In this document: piece after piece, positions 7,291-16,189 of the stretch
Layout: each line of letters opens with the position of its first letter
Position numbering within the stretch: position 1 is the first letter of the stretch
Assembly (NCBI GenBank): GCA_029937135.1
Contig: JAPYQX010000009.1
Location: 1 to 22,576 of the forward strand
Source: Nitrospinota bacterium
GTDB taxonomy: Bacteria > UBA8248
Direction of reading: 5' to 3'
Length of the DNA stretch: 22,576 nt
Position numbers and translations under genes: made by a program
The notes under the pieces: model-generated
What the model saw: the letters and a program-made list of their open reading frames with translations, nothing else
What the model was told of the DNA's origin: nothing
Database searches by the model: none

Positions 7291-9092
7291 GCAAGTCCCA
7301 GACCTACCTCCGTATACTCGAATATCTAAAGCCCTACCGCGCGCGGTTTTGGACCGCTGTCGTGTGCACCCTTTTTGTTGGTGCGTTCAATGCCGCTCCC
7401 GCGCTCCTGGTCCGCTATGCGGTGGACGATGTTCTCATCGCCAGGGACATTTCGGTGGCCTATCTCCTTTCGCTGGGGTTGGCTGGAATCTACGCCCTAA
7501 AGGGTGTCCTCGCCTATTGCCAGAACTACTTCATGTACTGGGTGGGCCAGCGGGTGGTGATGGATATTCGGAACGGGCTCCACCGGCATCTCCTTGGCCT
7601 TCCCATGAGTTTCTTCGATGACAAATCGACCGGGGAGTTGATGTCCAAGGTCACCTACGACATCACGCTGATGCAAAAGGCGGCGTCGAGCGCGATTCGC
7701 GATCTGGGCCGTCATTTTTTCACTTTTCTGGGGCTTTTGGCCGTCGCCATTTATCAGAATCCGAAGATGGCCCTTATCTTCATCGTTATTGTTCCGCCCG
7801 TGGGCGCTCTCATCGCCGTGTTCGGCGAAAAAATTCGCCGTATCACCCGCTCCACACAAAGGAAGATGGGCGATATCAGCGCCCTGATGAAGGAAACCTA
7901 TGTCGGAATCCGGGTGGTCAAGGCGTTCGGAGCCGAAGCGGCCGAGGATGAGCGGTTCAGCCGCGCGAACCTTTCGTTTTTCCGGCGGGTCATGAAAGCC
8001 ATGCGGATTCGTGCGATGACGCCGCCGATCGTCGAGACCATCGGAGGCGTTTTGGGGGGGCTGGTCCTCTGGTTCGGCGCGGGGATGGTTATTCGGGGGG
8101 AGATGACGCCGGGGCAACTTTCGAGCTTTCTCGTGGCGATCGGGATGATATACAGCCCGATTAAATCCCTTTCGCGGGTGTACCACACGCTGATGGAAGG
8201 GGTCGCCGGCGGGCAGTCGGTTTTCGAATTGATGGACAGCCATGCGGCCGAGGAACTCAACCCCGGCGGGCGGAAAATGAAATCCCTTTCGCGGGAAATC
8301 CGCTTCTCGGATGTGGGTTTTGACTACGGCGACGGAGCCGTCCTGGAAAACCTGAATTTCGTGGTGCCCGCTGGCGGAGTGTTCGCCCTGGTGGGCCTGA
8401 GCGGCGCGGGGAAAACCACCCTGCTCGACCTGATTCCCCGCTTTTATGTGCCAACGAATGGACAAATCGCTTTCGACGGCGTGGACGGCGCCGAATTCGA
8501 TCTCAAAAGCCTGCGCTCTCGAATCGGAGTGGTGGGCCAACAGGTAATTCTCTTTGACGACACGGTGGCCGGAAATATCGCCTATGGCGCCGGTGAATCG
8601 GCATCCCGCAAGCGCATTGAGAACGCCGCCCGGGCCGCGAACGCTCATGCTTTTATCGAGGCGTTGCCCGATGGCTACGAGACGATGCTCGGGGAGGACG
8701 GTGTGCGCCTCTCGGGCGGTGAGCGGCAGCGAATCGCTATCGCCCGCGCGATTCTTCAGGACCCGCCGATATTGCTTCTGGACGAGGCGACGAGCGCTCT
8801 CGACGCTGAAAGCGAGAAAATCATTCAGGATGCGTTGGATCGTCTGATGAAGGGGCGAACCACAATCGTTGTTGCCCATCGGCTCGCCACTGTCAGAGGA
8901 GCCGGCGAAATCGCCGTTCTCGAAAAAGGGCGAATGGTGGAGCGGGGGAGCCACGAGGAATTGATGGCGGCCGGGGGAATCTACCGGAGGCTCTGCGAGA
9001 TGCAGTTCGCCGTGGGCAAAGAGGAGCCGCCATCCCTGGAGGAAGCGGGAGCCGAGTCCGCTTCCATCCAAGAGCCGGAACCGACTTCATGA
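7287..9092 (+). CDS. msbA: MsbA-like lipid A/glycolipid ABC exporter (fused TMD-NBD)
   Basis: Half-size ABC exporter of 601 residues, expected to act as a homodimer flipping lipid A-core or another glycolipid across the inner membrane. The N-terminal ~320 residues form a six-helix transmembrane domain with MSFFDDKSTGELMSKV, the usual type IV exporter coupling region. The nucleotide-binding domain has Walker A GLSGAGKTT (~370-378), Q-loop VVGQQVILFDD, signature LSGGERQRIA (~475), Walker B ILLLDEATSALD (~495) and the H-loop VVAHRLAT. A Glu/Pro/Ser-rich tail of about 25 residues follows. It is inserted between two related GT4 genes and overlaps both by 4 nt. MsbA is the best fit by family and context, but the substrate could be a different glycolipid of this cluster. 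Confidence 0.88.
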   Translation: MSKSQTYLRILEYLKPYRARFWTAVVCTLFVGAFNAAPALLVRYAVDDVLIARDISVAYLLSLGLAGIYALKGVLAYCQNYFMYWVGQRVVMDIRNGLHRHLLGLPMSFFDDKSTGELMSKVTYDITLMQKAASSAIRDLGRHFFTFLGLLAVAIYQNPKMALIFIVIVPPVGALIAVFGEKIRRITRSTQRKMGDISALMKETYVGIRVVKAFGAEAAEDERFSRANLSFFRRVMKAMRIRAMTPPIVETIGGVLGGLVLWFGAGMVIRGEMTPGQLSSFLVAIGMIYSPIKSLSRVYHTLMEGVAGGQSVFELMDSHAAEELNPGGRKMKSLSREIRFSDVGFDYGDGAVLENLNFVVPAGGVFALVGLSGAGKTTLLDLIPRFYVPTNGQIAFDGVDGAEFDLKSLRSRIGVVGQQVILFDDTVAGNIAYGAGESASRKRIENAARAANAHAFIEALPDGYETMLGEDGVRLSGGERQRIAIARAILQDPPILLLDEATSALDAESEKIIQDALDRLMKGRTTIVVAHRLATVRGAGEIAVLEKGRMVERGSHEELMAAGGIYRRLCEMQFAVGKEEPPSLEEAGAESASIQEPEPTS

Positions 9093-10306
9093 ACCGCGAA
9101 TCGTTTGATGTTCCACCGCAGGAAGAACCGGCCGCGCCGGATCGCCCGCTCTCCATTTTGCAGATTCTCACCTGCCGGGGCTGGAGTTCTGACGCCTGGG
9201 CGGCGGTGGCCCTGAGTATCGGGCTTCAGGAGGCGGGCCACCGCGTTATGCTGCTCTGCCGGGCGGTGGAGGGCGGCCGTGCCGTCGCCGAGCGGGCCAG
9301 AAGCGAGGGAGTCGAGGAAATCGGATTCATCGAGGCCAGCAATAATTTTCGCCCGGCGAGTTATTTCCGGGACATTGGATTTTTGAGGGCTATCGCCCGT
9401 GAACGCTCCCTCGACGCCGTGCATGTTCACCGGGGGGTCGAGCACTGGATCGCGGCCGCCGCATGGCTCCGGGGGGGGCCTGTCCTGGTGAGAAGCCGCC
9501 ACATTTTCGCCCCCGTCCGCCGCCACGTTTTTAACCGCTGGCTCTACCGGCGCGGGACGGATCGCACGGTGGCGGTTTGCGACAAAATCAGATCGACCTA
9601 CCTTGAGGATGCTGGTTTTCCCTCGGAGCGGTTCGCGACGATCATGGGCGGGGTGGACGCCGCCGCCTATTCTCCAGCCCCCTATTCTCAAGAGGGTAAC
9701 GGGGCCGTTTTTCGAAAGGAGTGGGGAATTCCTCCGGATGCATGGGTGGCCGGGGTGGCGGGAAGCCTTCGGATGTGGATGAAAGGCCAGGACGTTCTCT
9801 TGAGGGCGGTGGCGCGGATGTCCGCCGGGGGCGGCGACGCCCCCTGGGTCCTCCTTATCGGCAAGGGAGAGGACATGGATAATCTCAAATCCCTTGCCCG
9901 GGAATTGGGCGTCGCGGATCGCACGGTGGTGACTGGTTATCTCGAGAGAATTTCTGAGGCCTTTTCGGCCTGCGATGTCCTTGTGTTTCCATCGAAGCGC
10001 ACCGAGGGAACAAGCCGGGTTCTTTTCGACTGTCTTGCCGCCGGGCGAGCGGTCGTGGCGAGCCGGGTGGGGTGCACGGACGAGATCGTCCGGGAGGGCC
10101 GGGAGGGTTTCCTCGTTCCGCCGGACGACGACGAGGCTCTGGCGGCATCCCTTTCGGCGCTGCGCGCCGACCCGGAAAAATCGCGGCGGATGGGCGAATC
10201 GGCCCGGCAGCGGGCCGAAAAGGAATTTGATCGCCGCGTGGTGGCGGCAAATATGGCGGCGATCTACCGCGAGGCGCTACGGAACCGGAGGGCGATGGCA
10301 GCGTGA
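9089..10306 (+). CDS. Glycosyltransferase family 4 (third related copy)
   Basis: GT-B glycosyltransferase of 405 residues with a ~20-residue N-terminal extension rich in Pro/Glu before the fold starts at LSILQILTCRGWSSDAWAAV. The acceptor-domain pattern LDAVHVHRGVEHWIAA...VLVRSRHIF matches the copies at 5033 and 6130, pointing to duplication. The donor domain contains VAGVAGSLRMWMKGQDVLL and SKRTEGTSRVLFDCLAAG. Its E-x7-E motif is Glu306-x7-Asp314, a conservative change of the second acid. ATG 9089 overlaps the msbA stop as ATGA, and the stop overlaps the carbamoyltransferase start as GTGA. Acceptor and sugar are unknown. Confidence 0.86.
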   Translation: MNRESFDVPPQEEPAAPDRPLSILQILTCRGWSSDAWAAVALSIGLQEAGHRVMLLCRAVEGGRAVAERARSEGVEEIGFIEASNNFRPASYFRDIGFLRAIARERSLDAVHVHRGVEHWIAAAAWLRGGPVLVRSRHIFAPVRRHVFNRWLYRRGTDRTVAVCDKIRSTYLEDAGFPSERFATIMGGVDAAAYSPAPYSQEGNGAVFRKEWGIPPDAWVAGVAGSLRMWMKGQDVLLRAVARMSAGGGDAPWVLLIGKGEDMDNLKSLARELGVADRTVVTGYLERISEAFSACDVLVFPSKRTEGTSRVLFDCLAAGRAVVASRVGCTDEIVREGREGFLVPPDDDEALAASLSALRADPEKSRRMGESARQRAEKEFDRRVVAANMAAIYREALRNRRAMAA

Positions 10307-12114
10307 AATCCGGCGCTGATGAACCGAAATATATCCTGGGAATCAGCGACTCCCATCTGGCGACGGCCTGTCTTCTCAAGGACGGCGAAGTGGTGGGGTG
10401 CGTGAGCGAGGAGCGCTTCACGCGGGAGAAGAATCAGGGTGCCTACCCCGGGCGTTCCGTCGAATTTCTTCTTGAGCATGAAAATATCCGGAGTGCCGAC
10501 CTGGCCGCGGTCGCGCTGGCGGGTCACGAAGCGATGAATCCCGAATGGTTCGCGCGAGTGACGCGGGACGATGAATACATAGACGAATATCTGGGGATCA
10601 AGAAAAAAAGCCCGATTCGCCGCAAGGCCCGGAACATGGGCCGGAAGCTTCACCTGTCGGGCGAGGCCGGGGACAAGACGCTGACGCCCAACGAGGAGCG
10701 GTTCCGGAAAATCGCCGATCATCTGGGAATCGTGAAAAATAGCATTTACATTGTCGAGCACCATACCGCGCACGCGGCCGCAGCTTACTATGCCTCGCCG
10801 TTCGCCGGTGAAGACTTGGAAACGGTGGCGGTTTTGACCAATGACGCTTCGGGCGATGGTCTTTGCGCCACCTGGAACACCGCGGGTCCGAGAGGTATCG
10901 ACAGAATAGCCGCTTCTCCGAGCGCGGCCGGTTCGCTGGGGAGTTTTTATAGCCTTATCACCCAGTATCTGGGGATGCGCCAACTCGAGCATGAATACAA
11001 GGTCATGGGTCTTGCTCCCTATGCTCCGGATTACGGCAAGGAAAAATCATATGCCGTACTCAGGGAAATGATTGCGTTCGAGCGCAAGGGCAAGGATGCC
11101 CCCGAGTTCAGGTGGAAAGTCCGCCGGGATCGTTTTCGCCATTTGATGGAAAACCTGGTTCGCCACCGGTTCGATTGGGTGGCCGGAGCGGCGCAGGATT
11201 TATTCGAGGAGCTTCTTCTTGAGTGGGTCCGGGCGGGAATCGAGGCCACCAGCGAGGTTGGGGCCGAGCGCCGCGTGGCGTTGAGCGGCGGCGTGTTCAT
11301 GAACGTCAAGGCGAACCAGAAAATAGCGGTTCTCGACGAAATCGATGAAATATATGTCCTGCCGAGTTGCGGGGACGAATCCAACGCTATCGGCGCGGCC
11401 TACTGGTTTCATGCCGAGGGAGATGGAGGCGGGCGAAAGCGGCCTTGCGTCCCCTTGAAGGCGCTCTATCTGGGGCGGGGAACTTCCGAGGAGGGTGTCA
11501 CCCGGGCCATCGAGGGGACGGGCGTGGGCGGGGCGCATTCCGTTCGCCATTTCGATGATATCGAGGCCGAAGTGGCCCGGCTCCTTTCGATCGGTGAGGT
11601 GGTGGCCCGTGTGAAGGGCCGCGAGGAGTTCGGTGCGCGCGCTTTGGGCAACCGCTCGATTCTGGCCAACCCGAAGGATTTTCGCGTCGTCTCCCATATC
11701 AACAAAATGATCAAAAGCCGCGATTTTTGGATGCCATTCGCCCCATCGATCCTCGCTCGGAGGGTGGGCGATTATGTGGTGAATCCCAAGGGGCTTTTCT
11801 CGCCCTACATGATGCTTACATTCGACAGCACGCCGCTCGGGCGAGAGGATCTCTCGGCGGCGTGTCATCCCTATGACGGCACGCTCCGCCCCCAGATGGT
11901 CGAAAACTCCTATAATCCCGACTATTACCGGCTGATTGAGGCGTTCGAGGGGCTGACCGGGATAGGAGGTGTTCTGAATACATCTTACAACCTCCACGGG
12001 GAGCCGATTGTTTCGAGCCCCGAGGACGCGATCCACACCTTTGAAAACTCGGGGCTGGTGCATTTGGCCCTCGGACAATACCTGATCTCGAAAAAACCAA
12101 CAGCAAGCCGGTAG
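10303..12114 (+). CDS. O-carbamoyltransferase, NodU/CmcH/TobZ family
   Basis: Predicted to transfer a carbamoyl group from carbamoyl phosphate, through a carbamoyl-adenylate intermediate, to a sugar hydroxyl. The 603-residue length fits the two-domain family. The Kae1-like N-terminal domain begins YILGISDSHLATACLLKDGEV and contains EHHTAHAAAAYYAS (~153-166), whose histidines bind the metal, then TNDASGDG and SGGVFMNVKANQKI (~327). The YrdC-like C-terminal domain has VKGREEFGARALGNRSIL, DFWMPFAPSIL and NTSYNLHGEPIVSSPEDAI. It sits mid-operon, coupled to the GT4 gene before it. Pseudomonas aeruginosa WapO, which carbamoylates a core heptose, is a precedent, so a heptose or another core sugar is the likely acceptor here. 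That acceptor is inferred, not seen. Confidence 0.92.
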   Translation: MKSGADEPKYILGISDSHLATACLLKDGEVVGCVSEERFTREKNQGAYPGRSVEFLLEHENIRSADLAAVALAGHEAMNPEWFARVTRDDEYIDEYLGIKKKSPIRRKARNMGRKLHLSGEAGDKTLTPNEERFRKIADHLGIVKNSIYIVEHHTAHAAAAYYASPFAGEDLETVAVLTNDASGDGLCATWNTAGPRGIDRIAASPSAAGSLGSFYSLITQYLGMRQLEHEYKVMGLAPYAPDYGKEKSYAVLREMIAFERKGKDAPEFRWKVRRDRFRHLMENLVRHRFDWVAGAAQDLFEELLLEWVRAGIEATSEVGAERRVALSGGVFMNVKANQKIAVLDEIDEIYVLPSCGDESNAIGAAYWFHAEGDGGGRKRPCVPLKALYLGRGTSEEGVTRAIEGTGVGGAHSVRHFDDIEAEVARLLSIGEVVARVKGREEFGARALGNRSILANPKDFRVVSHINKMIKSRDFWMPFAPSILARRVGDYVVNPKGLFSPYMMLTFDSTPLGREDLSAACHPYDGTLRPQMVENSYNPDYYRLIEAFEGLTGIGGVLNTSYNLHGEPIVSSPEDAIHTFENSGLVHLALGQYLISKKPTASR

Positions 12115-12146
12115 GCCCGCCCTTGTCCAGTGAAACCGGAGCGCCC

Positions 12147-13325
12147 ATGAAAATCGCTCTCATCCGGTCGGCGGTTCACCGCAAGGGTGGGGTAGAGCGC
12201 TATGTCTGGATGCTGGCGCGGGAGTTGGCCCGGAGAGGCCACGATGTTCACATTATCGCCCGCCGCTGCCCGGAGCTTCCCCACCCTTCGGTGACTTTCC
12301 TTCAGGTCAATGTGAGGGGGTCATTCTCGTTCCTGAAGGTCCTCTCCTTTGCGTCAATGGCCTCCGTGGCGGTCGAAGCCGGGGACTACGACGTGGCGCA
12401 TTCCTGTGACCGGATACTTTCCTGCGATATTTACCGCGCGGGCGAGGGGGTCCACCGGGAGTGGCTCGAGGTTTCATCCCGGTATATGGCAAGTTGGAAA
12501 TCGGCCCTGAAGCGGCTCGATCCGCTGCACAGCGTTCTCCTTCGGATAGAAGAAGGGCTCATGCGGGGCGGCGAGGCCCGAAGGGTAACGGCAATCAGCC
12601 GGAGGGGGGCCGAGGAGATTCGGCATCACTTTGGCTTGGAGGACGTGCCCGTAATATATAACGGCGTGGATATGGATGAATTTCGCCCGCCCGCCGGGGA
12701 CGAGCGGGAAGCGATACGCGATGAGATCGAGGTGCCGCGAAACGCTTTTGTTAATCTTTATGTCGGTAGCGGATTTTTCAGAAAAGGTCTCAGGTATTTG
12801 ATTGAAGGATTCGCCCGGCTGGAAGATCTCTCCGGAAGGCCGCCTTGGCTCATCGTGGCCGGACGGGGAAACACCCGGCCCTATAAACGGATGGCCCGCT
12901 CCCTCGGCGTATTGGAGAGGGTGCGTTTTTGCGGAATCGATGTCCCGGCTCCACGGCTTTACCGGGGGGCGGATGTATTTGTTTTTCCGACCCTCTACGA
13001 GCCGTTCGGCAATGTGTGCCTTGAGGCGATGGCGAGCGGTCTCCCCTGTGTTTTCTCCCCCTACAGCGGCGGGGCGGAGATCGTGGAGGATGGAACGAGC
13101 GGTCTGGTGATGAAGAGCCCGGTTGACCCGGATGAAATAGCCCGCCTCATACGGATTTGCATGGACGAGGCGAAGGCGGCCCGGATGGGCGCCGCCGCCC
13201 GCGAGGTCGCCGCCAGGTTTACCGTCGAGGCCAATGCCGATCAGACCGAGGCCCTTTACCGGGAAGTGGCCGCTGAAAAGAGCCGGGAAGGGGACGGCGC
13301 TCCTTCGCCCGCGGGCGCGCCGTGA
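12147..13325 (+). CDS. waaG: WaaG-like LPS core glycosyltransferase (GT4)
   Basis: GT-B retaining transferase of about 392 residues resembling WaaG, which adds the first outer-core glucose to heptose II. WaaG-type features are an early Gly-rich loop (HRKGGVERYVWMLARELARRGH), YDVAHSCDRILSCDIYRAGE (compare the GFNKMPGLDVYFAADVC region of E. coli WaaG), and YVGSGFFRKGLRYLIEGF in the donor domain. The E-x7-E motif EPFGNVCLE covers residues 285-293. A TTG at 12123 is in frame, but ATG 12147 has GGAG at 12138-12141 and starts at the conserved MKIALIR. The 32-nt gap to the carbamoyltransferase is the largest inside the operon. The stop overlaps the next start as GTGA. The exact linkage is not provable from sequence. 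Confidence 0.83.
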   Translation: MKIALIRSAVHRKGGVERYVWMLARELARRGHDVHIIARRCPELPHPSVTFLQVNVRGSFSFLKVLSFASMASVAVEAGDYDVAHSCDRILSCDIYRAGEGVHREWLEVSSRYMASWKSALKRLDPLHSVLLRIEEGLMRGGEARRVTAISRRGAEEIRHHFGLEDVPVIYNGVDMDEFRPPAGDEREAIRDEIEVPRNAFVNLYVGSGFFRKGLRYLIEGFARLEDLSGRPPWLIVAGRGNTRPYKRMARSLGVLERVRFCGIDVPAPRLYRGADVFVFPTLYEPFGNVCLEAMASGLPCVFSPYSGGAEIVEDGTSGLVMKSPVDPDEIARLIRICMDEAKAARMGAAAREVAARFTVEANADQTEALYREVAAEKSREGDGAPSPAGAP

Positions 13326-14443
13326 AACTGCTCGTTTGCGCTTCAGCCTATCCGCCCTCGGTGGGCGGTGTGCAGACTCTTTCCGTGCGTCTTGCGGGCG
13401 CTCTGGCCCGGAGAGATAACATGGTGCGGGTGCTGGCCAGGGGGTATGAGGGTGAACCTGTATCTGAAAACGAAAAGATTCCAGCCGAGGTTGTCCGTGT
13501 GGGCTGGAAACCGTTTCTTTGGCCTAGATTCGTGGGGGAGGTTTTTGGGAACCGCCCGGAGGTGATCCTCTTGACCCACCGGGCCGATTTTTTGAGGCCC
13601 GCGCTGGCCGCGCAAAAACTGAGGATGCCCTTCGCGGTCATCGTTCATGGGAACGAGGTGTACGGGTCCCGCCGCCGGGGGGAATTGATCGCGGCCATGT
13701 CGCGGGCGGACGCCGTGATCGCAGTAAGCGAATATGCCCTGGGGCGGCTAAAGGAACTTGGGCTTCGGGCGAAAAAAATGACGGCGATAACGAACGGTGT
13801 CTCTCCGGAGATTTTTGGTCCGCCCGGGGACGGCGAGATTGTCCGCCGGCGGTTCGGGCTGGGGGAAAAGAAGATTATCCTCTCGGTAGGCCGGCTTCGG
13901 GCGGTCAAGGGTTTCGATACTGTTATCAGGGCGATGCCCCGAATCCTCGACAAGGTGCTCGAGGCCGTTTACCTGATCGTTGGTGGAGGTCCCGAGGCGA
14001 TTCCTTTATGGGCGCTGGCTAAGGAATTGGGCATTGAGGAGCGGGTGATATTCGCCGGGGAAGTGCCCATGGGTGAGTTTGGCCGCGGGGAGCACGCTTA
14101 CTATCAGGCCAGCGATGTATTCGCGATGCCATCACGCGAAGATTCCACCACCGGGCAAACCGAGGCTTTCGGGATTGCTCATCTTGAGGCGGGCGCTTGC
14201 GGGGTGCCCGTTGTGGGAGGGCGCAGCGGTGGTTCCGGGGAGGCGGTGGCCGACGGAAAATCAGGGCTGCTGGTGAATGGTGATCGCCCCGATGAGGTGG
14301 CCGACGCGCTCATACGCATCTTGACCACACCCGACTTGGCGAAGTCGATGGGCGAGGAGGGCCGGCGGCGCGCCGAAGAGAGGCGGTGGAGTGTCGTGGC
14401 CGGGGAGTATGAAACTGTCCTACGTGAGGTGGCTTATGGCTAG
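13322..14443 (+). CDS. Glycosyltransferase family 4 (PimB/MshA-like)
   Basis: GT-B retaining glycosyltransferase of 373 residues. It begins LLVCASAYPPSVGGVQTLSVRLAGALARR, a classic GT4 Gly-rich acceptor loop, then has VIVHGNEVYG and TAITNGVSPEIFGPP. The donor domain carries ILSVGRLRAVKGFDTVIRA and the complete E-x7-E motif EAFGIAHLE (residues 281-289). The stretch SREDSTTGQTEAFGIAHLEAG resembles PimB/mannosyltransferase-type GT4 proteins and differs from the three paralogues at 5033, 6130 and 9089, so it is probably a later-acting, unrelated transferase. GTG 13322 overlaps the previous stop, and its end overlaps the methyltransferase start by 8 nt. Confidence 0.86.
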   Translation: MKLLVCASAYPPSVGGVQTLSVRLAGALARRDNMVRVLARGYEGEPVSENEKIPAEVVRVGWKPFLWPRFVGEVFGNRPEVILLTHRADFLRPALAAQKLRMPFAVIVHGNEVYGSRRRGELIAAMSRADAVIAVSEYALGRLKELGLRAKKMTAITNGVSPEIFGPPGDGEIVRRRFGLGEKKIILSVGRLRAVKGFDTVIRAMPRILDKVLEAVYLIVGGGPEAIPLWALAKELGIEERVIFAGEVPMGEFGRGEHAYYQASDVFAMPSREDSTTGQTEAFGIAHLEAGACGVPVVGGRSGGSGEAVADGKSGLLVNGDRPDEVADALIRILTTPDLAKSMGEEGRRRAEERRWSVVAGEYETVLREVAYG

Positions 14444-14969
14444 GATACTCGATGTGGGCTGCGGCTGGAAAAAGGTTGAAGACGCTGTGAGCGTGGATAT
14501 CCGGCCCCAGACGAAGCCGAAAGTATGCTGCGATATGGATGTGGACGGCAAATCGCTCCGGTTTCCGTTCCGGGACGATTCATTCGATGAGGTGTATATC
14601 CTCCAGACAATCGATCATTTCAGAAACATTGTTCCGGTGATGGAGGAGGTCCACAGAGTCTCCAGGCCCGGCGCGAAGGTGATTATCACGGTCGCGCACG
14701 TATCGAGTATTTATTCGTGGAGCGATCCAGTTCACCATCTTCATCTGACGAGCCGTTCCTTTCAATGTTTCACCGATCACCCGAACAAGGGAGCCACCTA
14801 TACGGCGGCTCTTTTTCGCCAAAAAGAGTTTCACTTTATTTTTAGCCGCTCGGTGATTTCTCTAATCCCGCGGGCGCTTTGCATGCTCTCGCCCAGGATT
14901 TACGAGAAGCATTTTTCCTGGATTTTCCCAGCCAACGACATGCATTTTGAATTCGAGGTCTTGAAGTGA
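14436..14969 (+). CDS. SAM-dependent methyltransferase (class I, type 11-like)
   Basis: A small class I methyltransferase of 177 residues. Motif I (ILDVGCG) sits at residues 4-10, right after the start. It is followed by VSVDIRP (motif II acid), LRFPFRDDSFDEVYILQTIDH (motif IV region) and EEVHRVSRPGAKVIITV (motif VI region), as in the Methyltransf_11 group. An in-frame ATG at 14391 exists, but ATG 14436 with GTGAGGTGG at 14424-14432 gives the family-like start, and the extra residues would lie wholly inside the upstream gene. The stop overlaps the next start as GTGA. Sitting between glycosyltransferases and the ligase, it may O-methylate a glycan residue; the substrate is inferred from context only. 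Confidence 0.83.
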   Translation: MARILDVGCGWKKVEDAVSVDIRPQTKPKVCCDMDVDGKSLRFPFRDDSFDEVYILQTIDHFRNIVPVMEEVHRVSRPGAKVIITVAHVSSIYSWSDPVHHLHLTSRSFQCFTDHPNKGATYTAALFRQKEFHFIFSRSVISLIPRALCMLSPRIYEKHFSWIFPANDMHFEFEVLK

Positions 14970-16189
14970 CAGCGGGCCTCCTTCCGGAGGAATTTATCGA
15001 GGGGATCAAGGGGCGGTCCCCTTTGAGCCGCCTGTCGATAATCTGCCTGATCGGATACCTGCTCTCGTCTCCTTTCTCCATATCGGTTTCGCAGATTTTT
15101 ATTTTCACGGGCATCGGCTCCTGGCTCGTTTCGCTGAGGTTGGAAGGCCGTCCGTCCGGTTTTCACCTCCCGCTGTGGCGCCCCATCGCCCTTTTGGTTG
15201 CCCTGACGCTGATAAGCGCCTCTTTTTCGGATGATCCGTTCCGCAGCCTGAAGGATGCCAAGCAGCTTTTTCAGATACTCATTTTTTATTTCGCGCTGAA
15301 CACGATTTCGAGCGAGAGGGAGGCGCTCTGGCTGGTGAAGGCTCTTCTCGCGGCGGCGGCGGTGGCATCCGTGTTCACCCTTGGCGTCGCGTTCATGCAG
15401 CCCATTGGATTGGAGAACAGGATGTCGGGTTTTTTCAGTATTTACATGACGTTGGGTGGATACCTTCTCATCTCGGGCGCCATGGGCATCTCGTACCTCA
15501 TTATTTCCGAGAAGATCTCGAACAAGGGATGGGCCGGGGCCGCGAGCATCGTCATCATAGCCGCGCTGATGTCCACTTTCAGCCGGAATGCCTGGATTGG
15601 TTTTGGTGCCGCGGCTTTGTGCGCGGCTCTCGCGGCGCGCAGTATTAAAGGCGTTGTTTTGATTGCCTCTCTCGCGGTGCTCGTACTCGTTTTTTCTCCT
15701 GCTTCGGTCCGCGACAGGATATTCAGTATCGGGGATATGAAGGATCCTTCAACCCGGGAGCGCGTGTTTATGTGGAAAAGCGGGATGGAGATGGTCAGGG
15801 ACCGGCCCCTCCTCGGGACCGGTCTCAACATGATCAAACGTACCTACACCCGGTACGCACATCCCGAGGCAATGAAAAAGCACACGAGCCATTTACACAA
15901 CAACCTGCTGAACATCGCGGCCGAACGCGGGATTCCGGGACTCTTGGCCTGGATGTGGTTCATGGGCGCGTTTTTCGCCGCCGCGTTAAGGCGCTTGAAA
16001 GGATACGGCGAATCGGGGTTCGAGAAGCGTTATTTGAGCGTCGCTGGGCTCTCGGCGATTACTGGATTTTTCATCGCCGGACTATTTGAATATAACTACG
16101 GCGATTCGGAAGTGGTCATGCTCGCCTACTTCGCCATGTCGCTTCCGTTCATGGGAGCGCGGGAGACGGGTTCTACCGGAGGCGGATGA
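14966..16189 (+). CDS. O-antigen ligase/polymerase family membrane protein (WaaL/Wzy_C)
   Basis: Polytopic inner-membrane protein of 407 residues with about ten or more hydrophobic segments, starting near residue 20 (LSIICLIGYLLSSPFSISV). The long periplasmic loop and signature of the Wzy_C family are present: TFSRNAWIGFGAAA, then a loop with MEMVRDRPLLGTGLNMIK and HLHNNLLNIAAERGIPGLLAW (~309-329), where the His and Arg are typical of WaaL-type ligases. WaaL joins undecaprenyl-linked O-antigen to lipid A-core in the periplasm; Wzy polymerises repeats. As the last gene of a core operon, ligase is favoured, but the sequence alone cannot separate the two. GTG 14966 overlaps the methyltransferase stop; the 3' end overlaps the convergent dac gene by 17 nt. 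Confidence 0.85.
   Translation: MTAGLLPEEFIEGIKGRSPLSRLSIICLIGYLLSSPFSISVSQIFIFTGIGSWLVSLRLEGRPSGFHLPLWRPIALLVALTLISASFSDDPFRSLKDAKQLFQILIFYFALNTISSEREALWLVKALLAAAAVASVFTLGVAFMQPIGLENRMSGFFSIYMTLGGYLLISGAMGISYLIISEKISNKGWAGAASIVIIAALMSTFSRNAWIGFGAAALCAALAARSIKGVVLIASLAVLVLVFSPASVRDRIFSIGDMKDPSTRERVFMWKSGMEMVRDRPLLGTGLNMIKRTYTRYAHPEAMKKHTSHLHNNLLNIAAERGIPGLLAWMWFMGAFFAAALRRLKGYGESGFEKRYLSVAGLSAITGFFIAGLFEYNYGDSEVVMLAYFAMSLPFMGARETGSTGGG

Noticed and set aside
7497..9071. 524-codon open frame on the - strand opposite msbA
   Set aside because: It is antisense to a clear ABC exporter gene, has no recognisable domains, and is a by-product of GC-rich codon bias.
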